From Nannobrachium achirus (Eukaryota; Chordata; Actinopteri; Myctophiformes; Myctophidae), in assembly GCA_963921795.1 (NCBI GenBank), contig OY997658.1:50542966-50606965 (forward strand): DNA of 64,000 bases, given 5' to 3'. The position numbers and the translations under genes are program-made. Within the stretch, counting starts at the first letter, position 1, and every line of letters begins with the position of its first letter. Below, piece by piece: positions 47,251-56,437 of this stretch. The notes beneath the pieces are model-generated. The model ran no database searches, was not told the origin of the DNA, and saw only the letters and a list, made by a program, of their open reading frames with translations.

Positions 47251-48151
47251 GCGAGCTTCAGCTCAGCGAGCACACTACCACTCCATGCGTGACCACCAGG
47301 ACAGAAGTTTCTGTGGGTATTTCATATTTCAATATCTCCTTTATTACTGACCACACATCATTCCAATTGTCAATTTTTGGACAATTCCAAGATATATGTT
47401 CGTGGTCAGCATCCATGTATCCACACAATCTCCAGCATGGTTGTTTCTCTGCTGTGACCTTTCCTCTGATCTTTGGAGTTATGAAATATCTAATAGTGTT
47501 CTTCCAGCAAAACTCCCTCCACACTCTAGTCTAGAGCTTGTGGCCGCCACTGTGTCTTACAGATATTAAACCCCCGAAGATATTATACTGCACCCGAAGT
47601 CATGCTTCCCATTTCTCCTTGACACATGAGGTAGAGGTCTTCTTACTTGTCATCAGTCCCTGATAAAGGGCTGAAATTACTCTACAATTTTTATTATTGT
47701 AGGCCTGTACCATTATCTTAATTAGCGGGTTCATTGAAGCAGTTTTAATCTCTTTTACATTGTAGTCCCTTATCTGCAGATATCGGAAAAACTCGTGTTT
47801 TTCCAGATCATATGTTGCCTGTAAATCAACAGAAATCCTCATCTGCTCATTCTCTATTAATGTACATATCGCTGTCATGCCCTTTTGTTCCCATTGCTTG
47901 AATCCTTAGTCAATGACTCCTGGTTTGAAGTTTGGGTCATGTGTCAGCCAGCCCAGTATCTTTCTTTCGTTTCCAATTTGTATTTCTTAACTATGGTATT
48001 CCAAACTTCAATTGTAAATGTAGTAATCGGGTCCAATTCTTTCTCTAGGTTTTTTTCTCAGTTCTTTATTTGACACCAAATTTTGTATTTGACCCCCTCC
48101 CTGATCCAAATCAATATTCTTCCATTTTGCTATATATCCTGGGTTACACCA

Positions 48152-48758
48152 AAGAACCTCTCAGCAAGAAAGGACACCGACGTGTTTTTGGCGTCCATGC
48201 GCCACTCTCGGTGGCAAAACTAACACTGGAATTTCTGTGAATTCGGTGATTGAGACCTTTATAAAACACTCAGCTCAGGAATATAAAAGAACCCATGTCA
48301 CATATAGTTTTCTGCTGTGTTGCTTTTCGGTGTGTGCGCTGTATAACATTATAGAAGCATAAAGAGCACAATTTACGTTTCTGAACTAGCTACAGTAGTA
48401 TCGCGAGACTCTCCACCATTCCCTGTCTGGAATCCAAATCTCATAATATCTCCAAGACAGAAACAGCCGCCGCCGCTGTTTAGCTGCCTCAATAACATTA
48501 TGTACCGTGCACATCGAAAAGCAAGTGATTGTAAAAATACCTTTGATATGTCTTCTTTTATATCCCTGGAGCGATTATACAACAAAGCTCTCTATCGTTC
48601 AGAATATTTTTTTGTTCATGAGCTGTCCCAGCCGGCGCTCATAGACGCTAATGTTATTCACCGAACTTCCGGTGCCAGTTCCGCCACTGAAAGTGTCATG
48701 GCGGATAGGCGTGAACACCAACGCGTCACCGGGTGACTTCTCCTGCTCTGACACTTCT
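48152..48758. other. 607-bp insertion with 12-bp target duplication
   Basis: TGGGTTACACCA occurs at 48140-48151 and 48759-48770. Removing the insertion and one copy joins the LINE reading frame smoothly (…FLVCW / CNPGYIAKW). The insert is CpG-richer than its surroundings, contains ACTTCCGGT (ETS-type), GCGCTCATAGACGC and ATGGCGGATAGGCG followed by a CACCGG|GTGACT donor-like site. No poly-A tail seen. Could be a retroposed promoter/first-exon piece or an unknown element. Confidence 0.65.
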
Positions 48759-48932
48759 TGGGTTACACCAGCATACTAGGAATCTGATTTTGGCTGCATT
48801 AAAGTATTCTTTCAAGATCGGCATGGCCATTCCTCCCTTGTCCTTGGGCAGCTGCAGAGTTTCGTATCTGATCCTGGGTCTCTTACCCTTACCCCCCCAT
48901 ATAAACTTTGATACTTACTATCAAAACCTCCA

Positions 48933-48981
48933 CCGGCTGTCAGTCTGTCAGTCTGTCTGTCTGTCTGTCTGTCTGTCAGTC
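48933..48981. repeat. (CTGT)n microsatellite
   Basis: Tetranucleotide run with some CAGT variants, at the 5' edge of the LINE fragment. Confidence 0.9.
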
Positions 48982-49574
48982 ACATCACACGTCACACTTT
49001 TCGCCTACCAGGTGTGAAAGTGGTTTGAAATTCTTGCTGGAACTGTCCCAAAATTGTTTTTTGGGAGGCTCTAACCCCCAAAACCCCCAAAATGCATAGA
49101 AAACTGCATTCTGGCACAGTTATACACACAATAAAAACACTACAGGTCCTACACCTGAATTAGGCAACGGCATTACACTTACTGTAACATGAGACATGAT
49201 TGAAATCCTAAATGAAATATCTATAATAAGCCTCTTCATATTGTTCATTGTTCCATACAGAAGGGTAAGCAGTAGGGCTAGCAGAATCACCTAAGATAAG
49301 ATAAGATGTTTATGGTCACTGTACAACAACATTTTGTTTAGTATATCCACATAAACACATACAGTAGCTGCATCAACAAAGAAAGAAATGCTGATAGAGC
49401 AATATTATTCTATCCTAGTCAAGTCACCATATCCTGCTCTCTTATTTGTTGTCTCCCCAGGCCCCCACACACATGTAAAGCATGTTTGAAAGCTCTATAT
49501 AAATTCCAGATAATACAATATATTATTATTAATATTATTATAACCAGTTGTCTAAATTAACTAAATACATTTAC
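48982..49574. other. No gene seen
   Basis: AT-rich DNA with no recognised features apart from (TTA)n-like sequence near 49524-49540. Confidence 0.45.
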
Positions 49575-49578
49575 TTAA

Positions 49579-51057
49579 AGGACCTACACCATGAATTTTC
49601 ACTTTTTCTATTTTAAAACCTTTTTTTGGGGTCCCACTGGCACCTTCTATCCTCACAAAGTCCTATTTCTGACCGTTGTGTCTTTCTCTGGTTTTGGGCA
49701 GACAGAGATGAAAAGCTTTCCACGGGTTCTCAGAACAGTGCTGTTCTGAGAGTTGACGAGAGTGACGTCACTCTCGCCCCCCCCCCGCCCTTCAGGTAAA
49801 AACCAGAGCTACTCTTCTAAACCCAGCCCCTCATTTGTTTCTAATTTGCTTAGCCTCCACTTCCATCTGCAGCTGGCTTACTGTTCTGGGGCTGCTCACT
49901 CAGTGCTCTCACTCACTTTTATTCTATGAACATTTTTGCTATCAACATGTCCAAGGAGAAGTCTTAACGTTCCTGGATTGCACTATAAATGTGACGTTAT
50001 AGACTGCGAGGACCCAAGCTTCGTCCCTTCTAACAAGTAAACAAAAGACCTATTTTTAATGATCCGAGGCCTTCTGAAGCCTGGGCCTAAATTTTCCGCG
50101 GTGGCCGGGTGGGAGCTCGCGGTGGCCGCGTGGGAGCGAGCCGCGGTGGCCGAATCCACCGCGATTTCTTAACCAAGTAGCTGCTTGTCGCGGCCGGGAC
50201 CGCCGCAGCTCCGACCCGGTGGACAGAGCGGCGGCCCCGGTCGCGACAAGCAGCTCCGACCCGGTGGACAGCGGCGGTCCTGGCCGCGACAAGCAGCTCA
50301 AGCAGACTGTCCCGGTCCTCCCTTCACTCTCCCCGGCTATAGAGAGCTTAATCACTGTCCCCGGCTAGAAAGAGCTCCACACCCCGCCTCTCCTCTCTCT
50401 ATCCACGGCTACACGCCGCCTCTTCTATCGCTGTCCCCGGCTATAGAGAGCTGGCCACCCCGCCTCACTCTTCACTATCTCCGGCTAGAAAGAGCTCCAC
50501 ACCCCGCCTCTCCTCTCTCTATCCACGGCTACACGCCGCCTCTTCTATCGCTGTCCCCGGCTATAGAGAGCTGGCCACCCCGCCTCACTCTTCACTATCT
50601 CCGGCTAGAAAGAGCTCCACACCCCGCCTCTCCTCTCTCTATCCACGGCTACACGGGGCCGCTGCTGCCCGCTGCGCTGCAGATGAAAACGCTCCAAGCC
50701 TCCAACCAGGAGGAAGAGGATTTGACAGTAGGCTTATATCATACAACATAGGCCTACAGTAGGCTATAATCAGAGCTGGAACATTATCCTATTTTTGTAT
50801 TGGCCCAATATTACATTATTTGTTGTCGACAACGTTGGAGAGGGGGGGAGGGGGAGGGTGGAAAAACCCCACTAGATGCGCCACTGAGCAAACAAAGCCG
50901 TTTTGGTATTGCAGCTGCAGGGCCTAATAATAGCACAGCTATAAGAAACAAGAGGAATGGTCAGGGTGTGTGTTGGGGGTTAAGACCTGTCTAAGACTCA
51001 ATTTTGAGCATATATTTATACAAAAAATATAAATTTTAAAAGCATGGTGTAGGCCCT
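49579..51057. mobile_element. TTAA-target element, 1479 bp, with GC-rich tandem-repeat core
   Basis: Flanked by TTAA (49575-49578, 51058-51061). Termini AGGACCTACACCATGAATTTT and, inverted, AGGGCCTACACCATGCTTTTAAAATTT. A related single end occurs at 59171 (TTAAAGGGACTAGACCATG). The core is unusually GC-rich: GCCGCGGTGGCC and GACCCGGTGGACAG repeats at 50095-50290 and a 120-bp tandem repeat at 50320-50660 (about 2.7 copies, starts 50362, 50482 and 50602). A perfect 20-bp palindrome with a CRE core lies at 49755-49774. Open frames across the repeats are low-complexity and not called genes. Confidence 0.8.
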
Positions 51058-51173
51058 TTAAGTACTGTATTTAAGTACAGGTTTTAAGTATAGGCCTAGC
51101 CTAGCCTACTTTACTGGAGTATTTACAAGACTTTAATTCTACTCCACATCTCCCATTCCCAACGAGTCTGTGG

Positions 51174-51229
51174 CCTTAAGCTAGATGCAGAATAGAATCA
51201 TGTTGGTCTATTCTGCATCTAGCTTAAGG
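51174..51229. repeat. Perfect 23-bp stem hairpin with 10-base loop
   Basis: The left arm CCTTAAGCTAGATGCAGAAT+AGA (51174-51196) is exactly complementary to 51207-51229. Loop ATCATGTTGG. Confidence 0.95.
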
Positions 51230-51540
51230 CTGCATCGCATGCAGGCCATATGCAGGCACAGACACGACGAGTCGCTCCGTGTCAATCAAACACTGAAACA
51301 CAAACGGCATGGATTACACAGACCTACACAAACCCACGGGAATAATTTAGAAGCACTTTATCAGAAAATATAACTGTATGTTAATCTGACTTGAGTATAG
51401 GCTATTGTTTTCTTCCTGGACGTGCGTTTGTGCCAGGTTATTTAACATGGGATTTTGACAGCTGGCTTCTCCTCCTCTTAACGGAACGCTGTTCCGGCCC
51501 CAAATGTTTTAACGGAACGGTAGGTTCCGTACGGAACCAT

Positions 51541-51717
51541 TGTTTACTTAGATATGGAAGGATGACCTCCCACTTGGGTAATGACGCCCCCTGGCGATCA
51601 TTCAGAGAAACTACTTCAGCTCCCGTACTAACGTAGGTAGGAAGGGCCTGTCACTCAAACCGGAGTGACCCGCCTCCAGGCTATATAAGCCCCCGGAGGC
51701 GGAAGTAACATCCTCTT
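51541..51717. repeat. DIRS1 left inverted terminal repeat
   Basis: 177 bp, mirrored at 58448-58624. Carries CTATATAAG, a TATA-like box that on the mirrored copy would face into the element. Confidence 0.9.
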
Positions 51718-51760
51718 AATACCACTCTCTGCCACATTCAGTGAAACAGAGGGGCATTAC

Positions 51761-51853
51761 GTGGGAGGTCATCCTTCCATATCTAAGTAAACAATGGTTC
51801 CGTACGGAACCTACCGTTTACTGTCAATATTCCAGGATGACCTCCCACTTGGG
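51761..51853. repeat. DIRS1 internal complementary region
   Basis: It reads GTGGGAGGTCATCC...CTAAGTAAACAATGG, then GTTTACTGTCAATATTCC...GGATGACCTCCCAC, i.e. the complement of the left tip followed by the complement of the right tip. Confidence 0.9.
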
Positions 51854-52157
51854 ATTCTTAAACTCCCCTCTAAGCCACAACCTACTCTCATACCCCCACA
51901 CACCCCTCATACTGGTGAGCACAGCCCAAACGGGCGTGACCCATCACCCAGAAGGTCCCAGGCCCACCGGACCTGGGTGTGAAGGCATGAGAAAATAAAG
52001 AGAGACCCTGACAGACCGAAGTCCGCCTCATTCAACTAAATGAAAAGGACAAGTCCGCCTTATAAGTAAGACACACTATATAAGGAAAACACAGGGTCCC
52101 CCCAAAATACCCCAGGTGGCTACATGCCCACCTGTGGGAGGGGAAGATCCGACTCCT

Positions 52158-55100
52158 CTATGACGTAGAGGAGGCAACTGCACCCAGAACCGAATGCGCT
52201 AGCGAAGAGGATTCGATATCCAGGTGATAGTAGGCTGCAAAGGTAGAAGGCGAAGACCAATTCGCCGACACACAAATCTCCTGAACGGAGACTCCCTTTG
52301 CCAGTGCCCACGAAGTAGCCACACCTCTAGTGCTATGGGCTTTAAGTGCCGCCGGCACTTCCACACCCGCACTAGAGTAAGCCAGCCTAATAGCATCCAC
52401 AATCCACCTCGAAAGAGTGGGTCTAGACACCGGCTTTCTGACAAGAACATTGCCCATTTCTACGAAGAGCTGAGAAGAAGCTCTAGAACCAGCAGTCCTG
52501 TCACAGTAGGCCTTCAATGCCCTGACAGGACAAAGGCAATTCAGCCGTTCATCCTCCACCGAGACAAACGGAGGAGGATGAAAAGCCAGAAGAACAACAG
52601 GCTCCTTAGGAACCACCATGTTCTTAGGAACAAACTTAAGATGAGGCTTGAGCAACACCTTGAGATCATTGTTCATAAACTGCATGCACTCCGCAGACAC
52701 CGAGAGAGCTTGCAGGTCACCAACTCTTTTAGCCGTGGCCAAAGCCAGCAAAAGAGCCGTCTTGAAACTCAAAAGTTTCAAAGGCATCCCTACAAGCGGC
52801 TCAAAGGGAGCCCGACATAGGCCCCCTAGAACCACCTGCAGATCCCAAACTGGGAACAAAGACCTAGTCACCGGCCTCAAACGTTCAACTCCTTGCATGA
52901 ACTTGATGACCTCCGGGACTTTAGAAGGTGCCTTGCCCGCCACCCCCAGGTGACAGGCATTAATAGCCGCCAAATACCCCCTAAGGGTAGAAAATGCCAG
53001 ACCACTTTTCAAGCGGTTCTGCATAAATTCCAGAATTTCCTGGGCTGACGCCACATGAGCCACCACAGGTGGAACACGCGACTCACACCAGTCCTCAAAG
53101 GCATTCCACCTTCCATCATAAGACGCCCTCGTAGAGGGCGCCTTAGCACTCTGAATGGTAGCAACCACTTCAGAAGAAAAACCGGCTGCCAGCAGGTTTA
53201 ACCTTTCACGTGCCAAACCCACAGGTCTAGGACCTGCAGGTCTTGGTGGAAGATCTCCCCCCTGGCCTGACTCAACAGGTCCCTGCACTGAGGCAGCTGC
53301 CAACCCGGTTCGCAAAGGAGAGGGGCGATCGCCGATCTCCACGTGCCCTTGTAGGGAGCCACCAGGAGCATCTCCAGACCGAACCTCCTGACTCTCTCCA
53401 GAGTGGGTCGGATTAAGTCGAAGGGGGGAAACGCGTACAGTAGACCTCTCGGCCACGTGTGCGCTAAGGCGTCCAACCCCAAGGGAGGACTGCCCTTCAC
53501 CGCGAAGAACAACGGACACTTCGTATTCTCCGCTGACGCAAACAGGTCCGCCACTGGCTGACCGAACTTGCGAAAAATCTGGCTCGCCACCCTGGGGTGG
53601 AGAGACCAATCCTCGTAGCGAGGACCTCCCCTGGACAGGAGATCTGCTCCGCTGTTGAGGAGACCTGGGACGTGTAAGGCCCTGATCGACTTGAGGCGCG
53701 ACAAGCACCAAACCGTCAATTCTCGAGCCAGACGGTCCAGTGGCAACGACGACAGGCCCCCCTGTTTGTTGACATAAAACATGGCCGTCGTATTGTCTGT
53801 CCTGACCAGGACGTGACAATGCAAAATCCAAGGCTCGAAATGCTTGAGCGCCAGGAGTATAGCCATCAACTCCAAATAGTTGATGTGACGACCCCTCATC
53901 TCCAGAGGCCAAAGCCCCTGCGCTGTGCGCCCCTCGAAAGTGGCTCCCCATCCACTGAGACTGGCGTCTGTCGTGATCGACTTGCGGGAAACCACCTCGC
54001 CAATCGAGACTCCGCTGGTGAGGAACCCCTCCACCAGCCACGGAGACAGGGCGATCGCGCAGGAAGGGGAAACCGTAACCTTCTTGTACTTCAAGGAGGG
54101 CGGGATCCCGAGGGATAACATCCATCTTTGAAAAGGTCTCATATGAAACCTGCCCAAACGCAACAGATGTACTGCGGAAGCCATCATTCCCGTCAGTACC
54201 ATGCAACTCCTGTAAGTGACCTCCTGGCCCACTTGAAAGGAGTCGAGACATTCCCGAAACCTGTCCACCCTCTCCTCTGAGAGACGGGCCGACATGTCGG
54301 ATGAGTCCAGAAGGACCCCAATGAATGTAAGACGACTTGCTGGAGTCAGCATGCTCTTGCCGTGGTTGACTATGAAACCTAAGGCCTTCAGGTGAGCCAA
54401 AACCACTTGTGTGTGACGCGCCACTTCGTGGGCGGAGCTCGCTGAAATCATCCAATCGTCGATGTACGTCGCCAACCTGACGCCCTGCTGTCTCAGCGGG
54501 GCGATGGCTGCTTCGGTCACTTTCACGAAAACCCTCGGGCTCAGTGACAGACCGAAAGGGAGTACTGTATACTCGTACAGGCGACCCTCGAAGGCGAACC
54601 GTAGGAATTTCCTGTGTGGGGGATAAATCTGGACGTGCTGATAAGCATCCTTCAGATCCACTGAACAGTGGAAATCCCCTTGCCTGACCGACCGTAACAT
54701 GGTGGGTACTGTTAGCATCCTGAAAACGTATTTCTTCAGGTACACGTTTAGTGCCTTTAGGTCCAGGATGGGACGTAGCCCCCCCCCCTTTTTGGGCACC
54801 AGGAAATAACGGCTCCAAAATCCCATGCGGGATTGGGTCCTGTCCAGCTCCACTATAGCACCCTTGCTTAGCAATGAGCTGATCTCTTCTCTCAAAAGAC
54901 TTGCTTTTAAACCACGCGCCCTGGTATGAATAACCCTGCTCGAAAGCGGGGGTATATCTGCGAACTGTAACCTGTAACCCCTGGTTATCGTTCGAAATAC
55001 CCAATGGCTCGGGTTGCATAACTTCCACTGGCGCGCGCAGCGTGCTAGCGTGTTTTGAGCGAGAGAAACCCCACCACTGTGCTTCCGTGACGGCGGAGCT

Positions 55101-55913
55101 TTTTGGCGGCCGGACCGGAAGTGGGGAACCTGCGTATCCGTATCCGGAACGACCGGATGCGGAGCGCAAGGGTTCAATAGGCCGCATGGCGGAAACACCT
55201 TCTGGTTGTACCGCTTGACTAGCGGAGCTATTTTGCGGCGGGACCGGAAGTGGGGAACCTGCGTATCCGTATCCGGAACACCCGGATGCGGAGCGCAGGG
55301 GTTCAATAGGCCGCAAGGCGGGAACACCTTCTGATTGTACCGCTTGACTAGCGGAGCTTTTTTGCGGCCGGACCGGAAGCGGGGAGCTAGCGAATCCGTA
55401 TCCGGTGAAACCGGAAGCGTTCGGTTTTGGCTCGATAGAGCGACAGGAAGAGCAAAGCGATTCGACTGATAAACAGACTCGCCCACAACTAAAGCATTCT
55501 CCCCTGACAGGAGAGGAACTTTTACGTTTAATACCTGCTCTAAGGCCTTTATGCTTGTCCCTTGACCCGGGCTCATAGTAGGCCGACAGAATTTCTGACT
55601 CAAGGTTAAATTCATAGCATCGCTCACGCGAGGGAAAATCCACTCGCGCGCATGAGGAACCATATAATTGTTTGACGTTAACATTACTGGTTGCTGATAA
55701 AACCTCTGACTGATTAAAGAGTCCTGACGGGACTCCATCATTCTTACAGGAGGCATGCATAAAGGAGTCATATTGTCGACGCGAGGGATATCCCACTCGC
55801 GCGCTTGAGGAACCACATAATTGTTTGACATTAACATTACTGGTTTCCGATAAAACCTGTGATTGATTATCGAGTCCTGACAGGACTCCATCATTACTAC
55901 AGGAGGCATGCAC
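52158..55913 (-). CDS. DIRS1 tyrosine recombinase frame
   Basis: A 1251-codon frame. Its last ~350 residues (about 53250 down to 52158) are a tyrosine recombinase with an N-terminal SAM-like part (APSTRASYDGRWNAFEDW) and the catalytic signatures AKRVGDLQAL, HSTRGVATSWA and AAYYHLDI. This enzyme integrates the circular DNA copy in place of a DDE integrase. The upstream two thirds overlap the RT frame in another phase and include tandem YGYAGSPLPV-type repeats; whether that part is translated is unknown. Confidence 0.85.
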   Translation of the reverse strand: MHASCSNDGVLSGLDNQSQVLSETSNVNVKQLCGSSSARVGYPSRRQYDSFMHASCKNDGVPSGLFNQSEVLSATSNVNVKQLYGSSCARVDFPSRERCYEFNLESEILSAYYEPGSRDKHKGLRAGIKRKSSSPVRGECFSCGRVCLSVESLCSSCRSIEPKPNASGFTGYGFASSPLPVRPQKSSASQAVQSEGVPALRPIEPLRSASGCSGYGYAGSPLPVPPQNSSASQAVQPEGVSAMRPIEPLRSASGRSGYGYAGSPLPVRPPKSSAVTEAQWWGFSRSKHASTLRAPVEVMQPEPLGISNDNQGLQVTVRRYTPAFEQGYSYQGAWFKSKSFERRDQLIAKQGCYSGAGQDPIPHGILEPLFPGAQKGGGATSHPGPKGTKRVPEEIRFQDANSTHHVTVGQARGFPLFSGSEGCLSARPDLSPTQEIPTVRLRGSPVRVYSTPFRSVTEPEGFRESDRSSHRPAETAGRQVGDVHRRLDDFSELRPRSGASHTSGFGSPEGLRFHSQPRQEHADSSKSSYIHWGPSGLIRHVGPSLRGEGGQVSGMSRLLSSGPGGHLQELHGTDGNDGFRSTSVAFGQVSYETFSKMDVIPRDPALLEVQEGYGFPFLRDRPVSVAGGGVPHQRSLDWRGGFPQVDHDRRQSQWMGSHFRGAHSAGALASGDEGSSHQLFGVDGYTPGAQAFRALDFALSRPGQDRQYDGHVLCQQTGGPVVVATGPSGSRIDGLVLVAPQVDQGLTRPRSPQQRSRSPVQGRSSLRGLVSPPQGGEPDFSQVRSASGGPVCVSGEYEVSVVLRGEGQSSLGVGRLSAHVAERSTVRVSPLRLNPTHSGESQEVRSGDAPGGSLQGHVEIGDRPSPLRTGLAAASVQGPVESGQGGDLPPRPAGPRPVGLARERLNLLAAGFSSEVVATIQSAKAPSTRASYDGRWNAFEDWCESRVPPVVAHVASAQEILEFMQNRLKSGLAFSTLRGYLAAINACHLGVAGKAPSKVPEVIKFMQGVERLRPVTRSLFPVWDLQVVLGGLCRAPFEPLVGMPLKLLSFKTALLLALATAKRVGDLQALSVSAECMQFMNNDLKVLLKPHLKFVPKNMVVPKEPVVLLAFHPPPFVSVEDERLNCLCPVRALKAYCDRTAGSRASSQLFVEMGNVLVRKPVSRPTLSRWIVDAIRLAYSSAGVEVPAALKAHSTRGVATSWALAKGVSVQEICVSANWSSPSTFAAYYHLDIESSSLAHSVLGAVASSTS

Positions 55914-56437
55914 GATGGGGTCGTCTGTGCTAGTGCGAGAGAGTTGGACAGAGACAGACTTTGCTCTTTCAACATATTTATTGTCGACACAGGAGGCATC
56001 AAAATCAACATTTTCATTTCCCCGACACGGGGTATAGAAAAACGCCCTCGTTTGGGGGGAGGGGGACCGAGAGACACCTCGGACCCCCGCCCCAGCACAA
56101 TCCCCCTCTTCTGAGTGTCATTTGCGCTGTCCCCTACCGCGGCCACCGCGGTATGAAGACTGCTGCCTGCCATCCTTGGACGGGCGGCGCGGCTGAGCGC
56201 GCTCGGGAACCACCACCTTGCTGCGGGGCCTGTCAGGCGCCCTGGCTGCAGAGGCTCCCCTGGAGGAAGACGAGTGCTTCTTAAAAGAAGCAGAGCGGCC
56301 CCTTTCCTTGACGCGGGAGGAGCGGGACGCCCTCCTAGCTTGCTGCGGTTCTTCCTGTGGCACTGTGGTGGACTCGACGATGTCCTTAGCCGCCTTGAAG
56401 AAGGTAACTCTACCCTGCAGCAGCTCCAAGCCCCCAC
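53198..56437 (-). CDS. DIRS1 reverse transcriptase / RNase H frame
   Basis: A 1079-codon frame. The polymerase region has LVPKKGGGLRPILDLKALN, DLKDAYQHVQIYP, LPFGLSLSPRVF and YIDDWMI. RNase H follows with TTDASLSGWGA and RTDNTTAMFYVNKQGG, and then a C-terminal domain typical of DIRS elements (DLFASAENTKCPLFF, YAFPPFDLIRPTL). It overlaps the Gag-like frame at its start and the recombinase frame at its end, as is usual in this family. Confidence 0.9.
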   Translation of the reverse strand: MGAWSCCRVELPSSRRLRTSSSPPQCHRKNRSKLGGRPAPPASRKGAALLLLRSTRLPPGEPLQPGRLTGPAARWWFPSALSRAARPRMAGSSLHTAVAAVGDSANDTQKRGIVLGRGSEVSLGPPPPKRGRFSIPRVGEMKMLILMPPVSTINMLKEQSLSLSNSLALAQTTPSCMPPVVMMESCQDSIINHRFYRKPVMLMSNNYVVPQAREWDIPRVDNMTPLCMPPVRMMESRQDSLISQRFYQQPVMLTSNNYMVPHAREWIFPRVSDAMNLTLSQKFCRPTMSPGQGTSIKALEQVLNVKVPLLSGENALVVGESVYQSNRFALPVALSSQNRTLPVSPDTDSLAPRFRSGRKKAPLVKRYNQKVFPPCGLLNPCAPHPGVPDTDTQVPHFRSRRKIAPLVKRYNQKVFPPCGLLNPCAPHPVVPDTDTQVPHFRSGRQKAPPSRKHSGGVSLAQNTLARCARQWKLCNPSHWVFRTITRGYRLQFADIPPLSSRVIHTRARGLKASLLREEISSLLSKGAIVELDRTQSRMGFWSRYFLVPKKGGGLRPILDLKALNVYLKKYVFRMLTVPTMLRSVRQGDFHCSVDLKDAYQHVQIYPPHRKFLRFAFEGRLYEYTVLPFGLSLSPRVFVKVTEAAIAPLRQQGVRLATYIDDWMISASSAHEVARHTQVVLAHLKALGFIVNHGKSMLTPASRLTFIGVLLDSSDMSARLSEERVDRFRECLDSFQVGQEVTYRSCMVLTGMMASAVHLLRLGRFHMRPFQRWMLSLGIPPSLKYKKVTVSPSCAIALSPWLVEGFLTSGVSIGEVVSRKSITTDASLSGWGATFEGRTAQGLWPLEMRGRHINYLELMAILLALKHFEPWILHCHVLVRTDNTTAMFYVNKQGGLSSLPLDRLARELTVWCLSRLKSIRALHVPGLLNSGADLLSRGGPRYEDWSLHPRVASQIFRKFGQPVADLFASAENTKCPLFFAVKGSPPLGLDALAHTWPRGLLYAFPPFDLIRPTLERVRRFGLEMLLVAPYKGTWRSAIAPLLCEPGWQLPQCRDLLSQARGEIFHQDLQVLDLWVWHVKG

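Larger units (their letters stand above)
46471..48925 (-). mobile_element. L1/Tx1-like LINE ORF2 C-terminal fragment, decayed
   Basis: Minus-strand pieces in order: KGKRPRIRYETLQLPKDKGG, AAKIRFLVCWCNPGYIAKW, EFFRYLQIRDY, a zinc-knuckle-like CWRLCGYMDADHEHISWNC, and finally KVLLAASKKAITRLW...CEQWLCIVEE. These follow the order of the reverse transcriptase C-terminus and tail domain of teleost L1/Tx1 LINEs. The frame is interrupted several times and the 5' part is missing. Two insertions split it: 46690-47250 (unclassified) and 48152-48758. Confidence 0.8.

Noticed and set aside
50185-50751. 188-codon proline-rich repeat protein
   Set aside because: The frame is open because the 120-bp tandem repeat is a multiple of three. 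Content is low complexity and lies inside a TTAA element.
52224-52820. 198-codon plus-strand frame
   Set aside because: Antisense shadow of the DIRS recombinase coding region.
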